The notes: a model not told the origin generated them from the sequence alone. Shown: positions 11,467-20,464, numbered from the stretch's first letter. The stretch: DNA of 64,000 nt from Streptomyces sp. NRRL F-5122 (GCF_001507435.1 NZ_LMWH01000070.1:102363-166362), one strand, 5' to 3'. Translations and numbers: made by a program.

Positions 11467-11967
11467 GTGAGCCCCATGACCTACCGCGTCTGCTTCGTCT
11501 GCACCGGCAACATCTGCCGTTCGCCGATGGCCGAGTCCGTCTTCCGCGCACGCGTCGAGGAGGCCGGTCTCGACGAGCTGGTCGAGGTCGACAGCGCGGG
11601 GACGGGCGACTGGCACGAGGGTGACGGCGCCGATCCGCGCACCGCCACCGTCCTGGAGGAGCACGGCTACGGCAGTGATCATGTCGCCCGCCAGTTCCGG
11701 GACTCCTGGTTCTCCCGGCTCGATCTCGTGATCGCGCTCGACTCCGGCCACCTCAAGGCCCTGCGGCGGCTCGCACCCACCCCCGAGGACGCGGCGAAGG
11801 TCCGGCTCCTGCGCTCCTACGATCCGGCGGCCGGCGACGACCTCGACGTGCCCGATCCTTATTACGGGGGGATGGACGGGTTCGAGGCCTGTCTTGAGAT
11901 GGTGGAGACGGCGAGCCACGGGCTGCTCGCCGAGGTGAGAGAGCATCTGGAGGGACGGGCGGCATGA
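11467..11967 (+). CDS. ptpA: Low-molecular-weight protein tyrosine phosphatase
   Basis: A 166-residue phosphatase that hydrolyses phosphotyrosine. The P-loop VCTGNICRS carries nucleophile Cys12 and Arg18, and the general acid aspartate is in VPDPYYGG near residue 129-132. In S. coelicolor the homologue PtpA affects antibiotic production. The GTG at 11467 directly abuts the previous stop; ATG 11476 is an alternative. Its last four bases overlap the ATG of the lyase gene (ATGA), indicating one operon of holin-like protein, phosphatase and lyase. Confidence 0.93.
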   Translation: MSPMTYRVCFVCTGNICRSPMAESVFRARVEEAGLDELVEVDSAGTGDWHEGDGADPRTATVLEEHGYGSDHVARQFRDSWFSRLDLVIALDSGHLKALRRLAPTPEDAAKVRLLRSYDPAAGDDLDVPDPYYGGMDGFEACLEMVETASHGLLAEVREHLEGRAA

Positions 11968-13115
11968 AGCCAGGGGACAACGACACGCCGGGTACGGGAA
12001 TCGGCGACGGTACGCGCGCCGTCCGGGCGGGACTGCCCGAGCCGGTCAAGTACGAGCCGACGCTCCCGGGCCCCGTCTTCGCCGCGCACTTCCATCTGCC
12101 CGGAGAGCCGACCGGTCCGTACACCTACGGTCGTGACGAGAACCCCACCTGGACCCATCTGGAGCGGGCCATCGGCGAGCTGGAGGCGCCCGGCGAGGAC
12201 GTCGAGACGCTCGCCTTCGCCTCCGGCATGGCCGCGATCTCGGCGGTTCTCTTCTCGCAGCTGCGCGCCGGTGACACCGTGGTGCTGCCCACGGACGGCT
12301 ACCAGGTGCTGCCCCTGGTACGTGAGCAGCTGACCGCCTACGGCGTCGAGGTGCGCACCGCGCCCACCGGCGACGACGCCCAGCTCGGTGTGCTCGACGG
12401 CGCCAAGCTGCTGTGGATCGAGACACCCTCGAACCCGGGGCTCGACGTCTGCGACCTGCGCAGGATCGTCGAGGTGGCGCACGCGCAGGGCACCCTCGTC
12501 GCCGTCGACAACACCCTGGCGACCCCGCTCGGGCAACGGCCCCTGGAGCTGGGCGCCGACTTCTCCGTGGCCAGCGGCACCAAGATGCTCACCGGACACG
12601 GTGACCTGCTGCTCGGGTACGTGGCGTCCCGTGATGCCGGCCTCATGTCCTCGGTGCGACGCTGGCGCAAGATCGTCGGGGCGATCCCCGGCCCCATGGA
12701 GGCATGGCTCGCACACCGCTCACTGGCCACGCTCCATCTGCGCGCCGAGCGTCAGACGGCCAACGCGCTCGCGCTCGCCGAGGTGCTCCGCGGCCGCCCC
12801 GAGGTGACCGGGCTGCGGTATCCGGGTCTGCCCGACGACCCCGCCCACAAGATCGCCGCGCAGCAGATGCGGCGCTTCGGGTGCGTGGTGTCGTTCTCCT
12901 TGCCCACGCGTGCCCACGCCGAGCGCTTTCTCGAGGCCCTGCGGCTCGTCGACGACGCCACGAGTTTCGGCGGTGTGCGGTCCACGGCCGAGCGGCGTGG
13001 ACGCTGGGGCGGTGACGCGGTGCCGGAGGGCTTCATCCGCTTCTCCGCCGGTGCGGAGGACCCGCAGGACCTGGTGGCCGATGTGCTCCGTGCGCTGGAC
13101 GAATCGGCATACTGA
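11964..13115 (+). CDS. Cystathionine gamma-lyase / Cys-Met metabolism PLP enzyme
   Basis: A 383-residue fold-type I PLP enzyme. Visible motifs are YGRDENPTW (residues 55-63), FASGMAAISA (86-95), ETPSNPG (153-159), VDNT (181-184) and the PLP lysine in SGTKMLTGHGD (K207). These fit trans-sulfuration enzymes that cleave or form cystathionine-type bonds; gamma-lyase is the usual annotation in Streptomyces, but gamma-synthase or methionine gamma-lyase activity cannot be excluded. Overlaps ptpA by 4 bp. A hairpin terminator follows at 13204. Confidence 0.9.
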   Translation: MKPGDNDTPGTGIGDGTRAVRAGLPEPVKYEPTLPGPVFAAHFHLPGEPTGPYTYGRDENPTWTHLERAIGELEAPGEDVETLAFASGMAAISAVLFSQLRAGDTVVLPTDGYQVLPLVREQLTAYGVEVRTAPTGDDAQLGVLDGAKLLWIETPSNPGLDVCDLRRIVEVAHAQGTLVAVDNTLATPLGQRPLELGADFSVASGTKMLTGHGDLLLGYVASRDAGLMSSVRRWRKIVGAIPGPMEAWLAHRSLATLHLRAERQTANALALAEVLRGRPEVTGLRYPGLPDDPAHKIAAQQMRRFGCVVSFSLPTRAHAERFLEALRLVDDATSFGGVRSTAERRGRWGGDAVPEGFIRFSAGAEDPQDLVADVLRALDESAY

Positions 13116-13203
13116 CCCACGTCGTGGCGGTGACACCCGCTCCGGCTACGCAGTTCCGGAGCGTCGAGGCACCGCCCCGGGGATACTTTCTACGTACAAC
13201 GGA

Positions 13204-13236
13204 CGGTCCGAGCCTCCCCCCTCGTGGCTCGGACCG
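13204..13236 (+). terminator. Intrinsic terminator after lyase operon
   Basis: An 11-bp GC-rich stem (CGGTCCGAGCC and GGCTCGGACCG) encloses an 11-base loop, about 90 bp after the lyase stop codon. There is no long U-run, as usual in Streptomyces. Confidence 0.75.
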
Positions 13237-13373
13237 CCCCGGTTCTGCGCGCGAAGAACCGCGCGACCAAGGCTAGTTGACTCTGTGTCAGTGTCCAATC
13301 ACAGTAGCGACAGCGACCTATCGACTTATTTATAGTTGGGCGCCGTCGGGGTGCGAGGAGGGGAGAGAACACG

Positions 13374-14282
13374 ATGGATCTGGCCCTGCTGCGGACCTTC
13401 GTGACCGTGCACCGGGCAGGTTCCTTCACCCGCGCCGCGGCGCTGCTCGGCCTCTCGCAACCGGCGGTCACCTCGCAGATCCGCACCCTGGAACGGCAAC
13501 TGGGCCGCCCCCTCTTCCTACGGCAGGCCCGTGGAGTGACCCCCACGACCATCGGGGACGAACTCGCGCACAAGGCGGCACCTCATCTCGACGCCCTGGT
13601 GGAGATCACCGAGACCGGACTCGACGAGCACTCCTCGCTGCGCACCCTCCACCTCGCGGGCCCTCCGGAGTTCACCGCCGAGCGGGCCCTTCCCGCCCTC
13701 GTGGAACTGTCCGACGACGGCGGACAGAGGCTCGCGCTGCGCGCCTCCTTCGGGAACGCCGACGAGACCCTGGAAGGGCTTTCCGCCGGGCACCACGATC
13801 TGGCCATCACCACGACCCGTCCGCGTGGCGTCCTGCTCACGGCGACTCCGCTCTGCGACGAAGAGCATGTCCTGGTCGCCTCCCCCCGCTGGGCCGCACG
13901 CATCGGCGGCCCCGGCAAGCTGCGCCGCAAAGGCGCCCAGGCGCTGGAGAACCTTCCGGTGGTCGAGGTGCACGAATCCCTGCCCTTCGTCTCCCGCTAC
14001 TGGGCCTCCGTCTTCGACTCCCTGCCGGCCGCCTCCGGCTCCGTGATCGTCCCCGATCTGCGTGCGGTCCTCGCCTGCGCCGTCACCGGTGCCGGACTCG
14101 CCGTGCTGCCCCGCTATCTCTGCGGCTCCTCACTGGAGCGGGGCGATGTGGTGGCCCTCCATGAACCCGCGGTCCCTCCGCTGCGGACGTACTTCCTCGT
14201 GGTCCGTACGGGGACACTGGCCATGCCGCACATAGCCCGGGCACATGAGTGGCTGCTGCGTACAGCAGCCGATTGGTGCTGA
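13374..14282 (+). CDS. LysR-family transcriptional regulator
   Basis: A 302-residue LTTR. The N-terminal HTH is typical (MDLALLRTFVTVHRAGSF, then AAALLGLSQPAVTSQIRTLE), followed by a LysR substrate-binding domain with the usual AVTGAGLAVLPRYL segment near the C-terminus. The ATG at 13374 has a strong GAGGAGGGGAGAG ribosome-binding region. The 130 bp upstream is unusually A+T-rich and includes CTTATTTATAG, a likely promoter. No divergently transcribed target gene is present, so the regulated gene is not obvious. Confidence 0.93.
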   Translation: MDLALLRTFVTVHRAGSFTRAAALLGLSQPAVTSQIRTLERQLGRPLFLRQARGVTPTTIGDELAHKAAPHLDALVEITETGLDEHSSLRTLHLAGPPEFTAERALPALVELSDDGGQRLALRASFGNADETLEGLSAGHHDLAITTTRPRGVLLTATPLCDEEHVLVASPRWAARIGGPGKLRRKGAQALENLPVVEVHESLPFVSRYWASVFDSLPAASGSVIVPDLRAVLACAVTGAGLAVLPRYLCGSSLERGDVVALHEPAVPPLRTYFLVVRTGTLAMPHIARAHEWLLRTAADWC

Positions 14283-14398
14283 TCGAGGATGAGACGCCAT
14301 ATCCGGCGCCACAACCGGGACGCTGGGCGCTCTCGGCGCACCGTCACTGGGCGCAACCGGGGATTCACGTGGGATTCGACTCCGTGTGGAGTGAGCGA

Positions 14399-14414
14399 TG
14401 TTTCACGTGGAACA
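14399..14414. promoter_or_regulatory. parS-like site (1 mismatch)
   Basis: TGTTTCACGTGGAACA has one mismatch to parS and lies 20 bp upstream of the NUDIX start codon, between two genes that read in the same direction. The LysR gene stop is about 115 bp upstream. A ParB complex here could overlap the ribosome-binding or promoter region of the NUDIX gene. Confidence 0.85.
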
Positions 14415-14434
14415 GGTTGGGCCACATTCCACCC

Positions 14435-14917
14435 ATGACCGTTCGCCCCGTGGTCAAGCGCACCGCCCGCGCCATCCTGCTCGATGGCGACGACCTGATT
14501 CTGATCAAGCGCACCAAGCCCGGCGTCGATCCCTACTGGGTCACACCAGGCGGCGGCGTCGAGCCGTCGGACGCGACCGTCATCGACGCCCTCCACCGCG
14601 AGGTGCACGAAGAGCTCGGCGCCAAGATCACCGATGTCGTGCCCTGCTTCGTCGACACGGTCGAGCACATCGGCGAGGGGGGTGGCGCGACCGGTGTAAA
14701 GGTCCAGCACTTCTTCGTCTGCCGACTTGAGTCCATGGACGAGCGTCTGCGGCACGGTCCCGAGGTCGAGGAACCCGCCGGCGAGTACGAGATCGTGCGG
14801 GTGCCCTTCACACGGGTCGGTATCGCGTCCGTCCATCTTGTGCCGCTGTCCCTGCGGCACTATCTCGACGGGAACATCGAAGGCGTACGAGCCATGCACG
14901 CGCCCGATCTGGGCTGA
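14435..14917 (+). CDS. NUDIX hydrolase-fold protein
   Basis: A 160-residue protein with a Nudix box in GGGVEPSD...LHREVHEELG (about residues 38-62). The catalytic REVHEELG helix is intact, but the glutamate normally found seven residues before it (GX5E) reads as alanine, a small departure from consensus. The family hydrolyses nucleoside diphosphates linked to other groups; the substrate here is unknown. In-frame codons extend to 14249 but overlap the LysR gene, so the ATG at 14435 is preferred. No strong Shine-Dalgarno is seen. Confidence 0.85.
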   Translation: MTVRPVVKRTARAILLDGDDLILIKRTKPGVDPYWVTPGGGVEPSDATVIDALHREVHEELGAKITDVVPCFVDTVEHIGEGGGATGVKVQHFFVCRLESMDERLRHGPEVEEPAGEYEIVRVPFTRVGIASVHLVPLSLRHYLDGNIEGVRAMHAPDLG

Positions 14918-14947
14918 CGTCGTGCACAGCGGTCCGGTGGGCGGCAG

Positions 14948-16378
14948 TCAGGGTCCGGCGGCGACCAGTTCCTCCACCGAGTCATGTCGTATGCGCTCCG
15001 CCGGTATTCCGATGTCCCGGAGCACGCCCACACCGCTGCGGATCATTCCGGGCGGTCCCGAGAGATAGGCGTCGTACTCGTTCCAGGGCCCGTACCCGCG
15101 TATGACGTCCGGCAGCTGCTGGTCCGCCTGCTCGTCGACGACCGGCCGGACCGACAGCCAGGAATGGCTCTGCTGGAGTCGCAGCATGGTGTCGATGTCG
15201 TACAGGTCGTGGTCGGTGCGCGCCCCGTAGAAGACCTCGACCGGGCGTCGCTCGCCGTGTTCGGCGACATCCTCGACCAGGGCCTTGATGGGTGCGATAC
15301 CGGTGCCGCCGCCGAGACAGAGCAGCCCGCTGTGCGTGGTGTGGTCGACGGTCATCGTGCCGGCGGGCGGGCCGAGGCGGATGACATCGCCGGGGCGGGC
15401 CCGGTGGACGAGCGCGTTGGAGACCCAGCCCGCGGGGACCGCCTTCACATGGAACGAGAGCAGTCCGTCCGAACGCGGCGCCGAGGCGAAGGAGTAGTGC
15501 CGCCATACCCGCGGCCACCACGGGGTCTCCACGCTGGTGTACTGCCCGGCGAGGAACGGGTACGGCTGGTCGGGGCGCACGGTGATCACCGCGATGTCCG
15601 GTGTGCGCAGGTCGTGCGAGACCACCTCGGCATACCACCAGGCCGGAGCCCGCAACTCGTCCGCAGCCGCCGCGTCGATCATCACCTGGGAGATCGTCGT
15701 GTACGCCCGCACCCAGGCCGCCTCGGTCTGCTCGTCCCAGATCGCGGGGGCGTACTTGCTCAGCGCGCCGATAAGGCATTCGCCGACGGCCGGGTAGTGC
15801 TCGGGCCGGGTGCCGTACTTGCGGTGGCCGCGACCGAGGTTCTGCAGATAGGCGACGAGGATCTCGGTGTTGTCCATGTGCTCGGCGGCGGTCAGCAATG
15901 CCTTGAGCAGCCTGTCCCGCTGAGTGTCCATGGCAGCGGGGAACAACGGCCTCAGATCGGGGTGGCGCACGAACAGCAGCGCGTAGAAGTACGAGGTGAC
16001 CTTGTCGGCGATGGGCCCGACCTCGGCCATGGTCCGCCGGATGAGCACGGCGTCGGGCGATGGCTCGGGCTCGGGGGCGGTGCGGCGAGGGGACGGCTGC
16101 CGCTCCGGGGAGGCCACCCCGTGGGCGGGTTCCGGCTCGGTGATGGGGCGACCCGAGGGGGCGGCCGCTCCCGACCGCGGATGTATTCGGGGCTGTTCGG
16201 CACCGCCACCGGAGGTCGGGCGGCCGACGGGCCGCATCGCCGCCAGACGGCTGCCCTCGGGAGTCTCCTGCTCCCCACCCGGGGGTGTCTGGGGCTGGCT
16301 GCGGGGCGTGAACCAACCGCCCCCGCCGCTGCCGCCGGACGTGCCGTCGTCGGCCGACATGGTGGTCGGAGCGTTCAT
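14948..16378 (-). CDS. Globin-reductase fusion (flavohemoprotein-like)
   Basis: A 476-residue protein. Residues 1-110 are disordered, rich in Gly, Pro and Arg. A globin domain follows (about 115-245: SYFYALLFVRHPDLRPLFPAAM, then proximal-histidine region GRGHRKYGTRPEHYPAV). The C-terminal half is an FAD/NAD(P)H reductase: RHYSFASAP for FAD, GGGTGIAPIKAL for the nucleotide and CYSGPPGM-like LSGPPGMI near the end. Flavohemoproteins oxidise nitric oxide to nitrate; that activity is plausible but the domain is diverged. The ATG at 16378 has GAGGCGAGG upstream. Confidence 0.88.
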   Translation of the reverse strand: MNAPTTMSADDGTSGGSGGGGWFTPRSQPQTPPGGEQETPEGSRLAAMRPVGRPTSGGGAEQPRIHPRSGAAAPSGRPITEPEPAHGVASPERQPSPRRTAPEPEPSPDAVLIRRTMAEVGPIADKVTSYFYALLFVRHPDLRPLFPAAMDTQRDRLLKALLTAAEHMDNTEILVAYLQNLGRGHRKYGTRPEHYPAVGECLIGALSKYAPAIWDEQTEAAWVRAYTTISQVMIDAAAADELRAPAWWYAEVVSHDLRTPDIAVITVRPDQPYPFLAGQYTSVETPWWPRVWRHYSFASAPRSDGLLSFHVKAVPAGWVSNALVHRARPGDVIRLGPPAGTMTVDHTTHSGLLCLGGGTGIAPIKALVEDVAEHGERRPVEVFYGARTDHDLYDIDTMLRLQQSHSWLSVRPVVDEQADQQLPDVIRGYGPWNEYDAYLSGPPGMIRSGVGVLRDIGIPAERIRHDSVEELVAAGP

Positions 16379-16795
16379 GGTGTGCCTCGCCTCGAACATC
16401 TTTCGGTCGGTCTGCGCACTTCCCCGGCCGGAGGGTGACTGCTTCACCCCGCCGACGGCCCTGCTTCCCCCCGTTCGGTCCCTCAAGTCCAATGCGGCAC
16501 AGTCAACCTGGAATCCCGCGGTGTACGGACTGGTAAGCCAAGAGTGTGATGTTGGCCGCAGCACTCTCACCGCAGCATCCCACTCGGCCCCGGCTCTCGG
16601 CCGTGTAACAGAGAATGCGGGCCTTCGATCTCTCCGTCCCGTTAAGCTGCATTGGCATGCGTTCGCGCCCTGCGGAACGTGCGCACATCACACCGGACGC
16701 GAACCGGACTCGACCATACCGGTCGCCGTCTCACACACAAGTCCCCTTTGGGTCGGCCGTGAAGCGGCAACGGCGCGAACCAGTGATTTCCTCGA
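16379..16795. other. 417-bp intergenic gap, no gene seen
   Basis: This lies upstream of the flavohemoprotein gene and downstream of the HAD gene (both leftward). It must hold the flavohemoprotein promoter. I see no convincing coding frame, NO-responsive operator, or strong terminator hairpin. Base composition in 16540-16760 is less G+C-rich than the flanking genes. Confidence 0.5.
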
Positions 16796-17428
16796 TTACC
16801 GGGCGCGGCGAACCAATTCATAGGCATCCCACAGATCCCGCCCGGTATACGTGTGGGTCGCACGGCCTTCCAGATGCCGGTCCGCATTGACCGCGACAGA
16901 CACCGGAACCACCTCGAACAGGTCCTTGTCCGACAGCGAGTCACCGTAGGCGACGCAGTCGGTGAGGCCTACTCCGAACTCCGTGCAGAGTCCGGCCGCG
17001 ATCCGCACCTTGGCGGCGGAGCTCATGAGTCCCGCCGGATCCACGGGCTCCCTGAAGGGCAACGCGGGGAAGCGGGAGCCGAACGTCGCATGCGCTCCCC
17101 ACTGCGTCAGCCGCTCCACGAAGAACGAGGGCGAGAGCGAGATCACGACGCAGTAGTCGCCGGCCTCGCGGATCTCCGTCCACACCTCCTGGATACGGGT
17201 CAGCCAGGGAGCCGCCGTGAACGCGGCCGCCACATGCTCCTCCGTGAGTTCCTTCCATAGCCCGTACACCTGCGTGGCGTACTCCGGCGGTCCTATGCGC
17301 CCGCTCGCGATCGCCGTGTCCAGCGCCACGGTCTCGGCCTCCAGGCCGAGTTGCCGCGATATCTCCACGGGTGCCGTCGTCCCATGCAGCAACGTCCCGT
17401 CCAGATCGAAGAGATGCAGTCTCGCCAT
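16796..17428 (-). CDS. HAD-superfamily hydrolase (HAD-IB type)
   Basis: A 210-residue phosphatase-like protein. The nucleophile motif FDLDGTLL is at residues 6-13, with DLDGT characteristic of HAD. Motif II serine/threonine is in VVISLSPSFF, and the C-terminal motif CVAYGDSLSDKDLF supplies the Mg-binding aspartates. The arrangement is like phosphoserine phosphatase and related HAD-IB enzymes, so a small phosphomonoester is the likely substrate. ATG 17428 is preferred over a TTG two codons upstream. Confidence 0.88.
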   Translation of the reverse strand: MARLHLFDLDGTLLHGTTAPVEISRQLGLEAETVALDTAIASGRIGPPEYATQVYGLWKELTEEHVAAAFTAAPWLTRIQEVWTEIREAGDYCVVISLSPSFFVERLTQWGAHATFGSRFPALPFREPVDPAGLMSSAAKVRIAAGLCTEFGVGLTDCVAYGDSLSDKDLFEVVPVSVAVNADRHLEGRATHTYTGRDLWDAYELVRRAR

Positions 17429-17538
17429 GGGCAAGGAGGCTAGCGTCCGCCTGCTCCCTCGTCCCGGGATGCCCCTCGGCCGTCCGGGATCCGGCCCGTC
17501 ATTCGCCCACCGACGACCGGTCGTGATCGGATCATCAC

Positions 17539-17554
17539 CGTTTCACGTGAAACA
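17539..17554. promoter_or_regulatory. parS site
   Basis: CGTTTCACGTGAAACA differs from consensus only in the first base. It lies in the 208-bp divergent interval between the HAD gene and the acetyltransferase gene. Confidence 0.9.
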
Positions 17555-17636
17555 TCTGACCCTGTCCTGCGCGGTCGGGCGCGGCATGGCGAAAAGGGTG
17601 TGCGTTCGACCTCAAACCGGTGGACGCCAGTGGCTC

Positions 17637-18530
17637 ATGTCAGACAGCCTGACCTGCGTGTCGACACCTTCCCTCGCCGATCTGCCCATTCGCCGTCTGA
17701 CGCCCCGCGATCTCATCGCCTGCGCCGACTTGTCCCAGGACCGGGGGTGGCCACGCGAGGAACACAAGTGGGGACTTCTCCTGGCCGCCGGAAAGGGCTA
17801 CGGAATCGACGACCCGCACGGTGGCCTCGTCTCCGCCTGTGTCGTGACCCAGTACGGGACCGAGTACCGACCCGATCTGAGCGCCATCGGCATGGTGCTC
17901 GTCGCCGAACGGCATGCCCGTCAGGGCGTCGGTCGTCGTCTGATGCGGCATGTGGTGGCCGAGTCGGGCGCCACCGCCACTCCGCTCACGCTCTACGCAA
18001 CGCCCCATGGCCGACCCCTTTACGAAGGGCTCGGCTTCAAGGTCACGGGCAGCGCCGAGATGGTGCGCGGCCGTTTCACGCCCGATGGGGCCGCATCGGG
18101 CGTCGCCACCCGTGCGGCCACCGGCGAGGACCTCGCCGCCCTTGTCCGGCTCGACGCGGAGGTGTTCGGTGCCGACCGCACCCATGTGATCACCCGCCTG
18201 CCCGCCTTCGCCGACCAGTTGCGTGTCGCCGAGGAGAACGGACGGATCATCGGTTACGCGGCCGCCTGGCCCAACATGGACACCCACGTCGTGGGTCCGC
18301 TCATCGCCCGCGACACCGAGACGGCGAAGGCCCTGATCGCGTCGCTCGCCGCCCACACCTCCCGGCCGCTGCGCACCGACGTCGATGTGCGCCATGAGGA
18401 ACTGCTGAGCTGGCTGAAGGAACGCGGCCTCGCCTCCGTCGGCTTCAACGCGGTCATGACCCATGGCATCCCGGACCTGCCCGGCGACTGGACGCGGCGC
18501 TTCGCCCCGGTGACGGTCGCCGCCGGCTGA
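17637..18530 (+). CDS. Two-domain GNAT acetyltransferase (DUF1248-type C-terminus)
   Basis: A 297-residue protein. The N-terminal half is a GNAT fold with an acetyl-CoA pyrophosphate-binding loop in ERHARQGVGRRLM (about residues 92-104) and LYEGLGFKV downstream. The second half (from about residue 155) resembles the Acetyltransf_18/DUF1248 domain found in two-domain GNATs. The substrate is unknown. In-frame sequence extends far upstream but overlaps the HAD gene region and the parS site, so the ATG at 17637 is chosen. Confidence 0.85.
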   Translation: MSDSLTCVSTPSLADLPIRRLTPRDLIACADLSQDRGWPREEHKWGLLLAAGKGYGIDDPHGGLVSACVVTQYGTEYRPDLSAIGMVLVAERHARQGVGRRLMRHVVAESGATATPLTLYATPHGRPLYEGLGFKVTGSAEMVRGRFTPDGAASGVATRAATGEDLAALVRLDAEVFGADRTHVITRLPAFADQLRVAEENGRIIGYAAAWPNMDTHVVGPLIARDTETAKALIASLAAHTSRPLRTDVDVRHEELLSWLKERGLASVGFNAVMTHGIPDLPGDWTRRFAPVTVAAG

Positions 18531-18602
18531 GCCGGTCTCCGGACAAGACGCGTGCCCGGGAGGCCGGAGACACGCGTCTCGTCCATGGAAGGGGCAGCCC
18601 GG

Positions 18603-19811
18603 TCAGTGGTGCACCGCAGCGGGCCGCTCGCTGGGCACACCACCCGTCACGACCGTGCCGGAGGTCGTCTCGCGGCGCTCCAGGGCCGCGGAGAGGAAGG
18701 CCAGCAGCAGAGCCGACACCGCGAGGAGCGCGCCGACCCAGTTGGGGGCGGTGTAGCCGAGCCCTGCGGCGATCACCATGCCACCGAGCCATGCGGACAA
18801 CGCATTGCCGAGGTTGAAGGCGCCGATGTTGGCGGCCGAGGCGAGCGTCGGGGCACCATGGGCGTGATCCAGCACCCGCTTCTGCAGCGGAGGCACGGTG
18901 GCGAACCCGAGGGCCCCGACCAGGACGATCGTGAGCGCGGCAAGCAGCTTGTTGTGCGCGGTCAGTGTGAACAGCGCGAGGACGAGGGCCAGACCGCCGA
19001 GCGACACGTACAGCATGGGCATGAGCGCGCGGTCCGCGTACCGGCCGCCGATGAGATTGCCGCCCACCATGCCCAGTCCGAACAGCACCAGCAGCAAGGT
19101 GACCGAGCTGTCGGCGAATCCTGTGACGTTGGTCATCATCGGCGCGATGTAGGTGATGGCAGCGAACACGCCGCCGAAGCCGAGGACGGTCATCGCCATG
19201 GCGAGCAGGACCTGGACGTTCTTGAATGCGGCCAGCTCGTGGCGGAGGTGGACGCCTTCCGGCTTGGGCAGGTCGGGCACGAGCTTCGCGACACCGAGCA
19301 GCCCGATCACGCCGAGTGCGGCGACTAGTGCGAAGGTGACCCGCCAGCCGGCGGACTGCCCGACGAGAGTGCCGAGCGGAACACCCACGACGTTGGCGAT
19401 GGTCAGGCCGCTGAACATCATGGAGATGGCGGCGGCCTTCCGCTGTGGAGCGACCAGCTCGGCAGCGACGACCGAGCCGATGCCGAAGAAGGCGCCATGG
19501 GCCAGGGATGCCACCACACGGCCCACCAGCATCAGACCGAAGGCCGGGGCTACGGCGGAGATCAGGTTGCCGAGGACGAAGAGGCCCATCAGGAGCATCA
19601 GCATCCGCTTGCGGGAGACCTTGGTACCGAGCGCGGTCATGATCGGGGCACCGAACATCACACCCAGGGCATAGCCGGTCACCAGCAGACCGGCCGTGGG
19701 GATGGTGACTCCGAAGTCGTCGGCGACCTCGGGTAGCACTCCCATGATCACGAATTCCGTGGTTCCGATCCCGAAGGCCCCGATCGCGAGGGCCAGAAGC
19801 GCGAGAGGCAT
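18603..19811 (-). CDS. MFS transporter, DHA1-type (AraJ/drug efflux-like)
   Basis: A 402-residue, 12-TM major facilitator. The start MPLALLALAIGAFGIGTTEF and the following VIMGVLPEVA are typical of the DHA1 12-TM efflux group, as is the motif A region GTKVSRKRML between TM2 and TM3. Substrates in the group include sugars and drugs; none can be assigned. It is divergent from a MarR-type gene, and the shared 140-bp interval carries an inverted repeat, so MarR control of export is likely. Another long frame on this strand is not coding. Confidence 0.92.
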   Translation of the reverse strand: MPLALLALAIGAFGIGTTEFVIMGVLPEVADDFGVTIPTAGLLVTGYALGVMFGAPIMTALGTKVSRKRMLMLLMGLFVLGNLISAVAPAFGLMLVGRVVASLAHGAFFGIGSVVAAELVAPQRKAAAISMMFSGLTIANVVGVPLGTLVGQSAGWRVTFALVAALGVIGLLGVAKLVPDLPKPEGVHLRHELAAFKNVQVLLAMAMTVLGFGGVFAAITYIAPMMTNVTGFADSSVTLLLVLFGLGMVGGNLIGGRYADRALMPMLYVSLGGLALVLALFTLTAHNKLLAALTIVLVGALGFATVPPLQKRVLDHAHGAPTLASAANIGAFNLGNALSAWLGGMVIAAGLGYTAPNWVGALLAVSALLLAFLSAALERRETTSGTVVTGGVPSERPAAVHH

Positions 19812-19827
19812 GAGGTAGACCTTCCAA

Positions 19828-19890
19828 GCGATTGCATGTGCGCTTTGTAAGCGTACACATTAATTGCAGACGCGCCATATATGCAATCGC
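19828..19890. promoter_or_regulatory. Probable MarR operator: long inverted repeat
   Basis: GCGATTGCAT (19828-19837) is repeated as its exact reverse complement ATGCAATCGC (19881-19890), 43 bp apart, in the divergent MFS/MarR interval. A TTGTAAGCGTACA element sits between them. The segment is markedly A+T-rich for this genome. Operator function is inferred from position. Confidence 0.65.
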
Positions 19891-19951
19891 AGGCTATTGC
19901 GGCGGTGCCCTATCCTGGAGGGTGAGCCGCTCCGGGACGGAGGACAACGCC

Positions 19952-20410
19952 ATGACAGCGACGGACCCCTCGCTCACCGCCCTTGCCCAGGGTTGGTGTG
20001 CCCTCTCCCTGCTCCACGGGAGGATCGAGGCCCGTATCGAGCGAGCCCTGCAGGCCAGGCACGGACTCAGTGTCCGCGAGTACTCCCTGCTGGACGTGCT
20101 GAGCCGCCAGCACGACGGCGAGGGAGGACATCTCCAGATGAAGCAGGTCGCCGACGCGGTGGTTCTCAGCCAGAGCGCCACGACCCGGCTGGTCACACGG
20201 CTCGAGGACCGTGGTCTGCTCGCGCGCTACCTCTGCCCGACCGATCGCCGCGGGATCTACACCAACGTCTCCGAGGCCGGCCTCCAGCTCCTCGAAGAGG
20301 CCCGTCCCACCAATGACGCCGCACTGCGCGAGGCACTGGACGAAGCGACCAAGAACCCCGAGCTGGCACCGCTGGTCCGCGTCGTCGAGTCGTTGAGCGT
20401 GCCCGCGTAG
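19952..20410 (+). CDS. MarR-family transcriptional regulator
   Basis: A 152-residue winged-helix regulator. The DNA-recognition region QMKQVADAVVLSQSATTRLV and the wing DRGLLARYLCPTDRRGIYTN (about residues 62-105) are typical of MarR. Divergent from the MFS exporter, so it probably represses both genes and releases on ligand binding. In-frame sequence runs upstream to 19832 but through the operator region; the ATG at 19952 is therefore preferred, with GGGACGGAGGAC upstream. Confidence 0.92.
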   Translation: MTATDPSLTALAQGWCALSLLHGRIEARIERALQARHGLSVREYSLLDVLSRQHDGEGGHLQMKQVADAVVLSQSATTRLVTRLEDRGLLARYLCPTDRRGIYTNVSEAGLQLLEEARPTNDAALREALDEATKNPELAPLVRVVESLSVPA

Positions 20411-20464
20411 CGGGCCCCCCACCTCAGCATCCGGTGAGCTCGCCCCTCCACGTAGGGTGCGGGC

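Noticed and set aside
18454..19878. 474-codon frame on the same strand as the MFS gene
   Set aside because: It is out of register with the MFS protein and lacks hydrophobic helices; the MFS frame has 12 TM segments.
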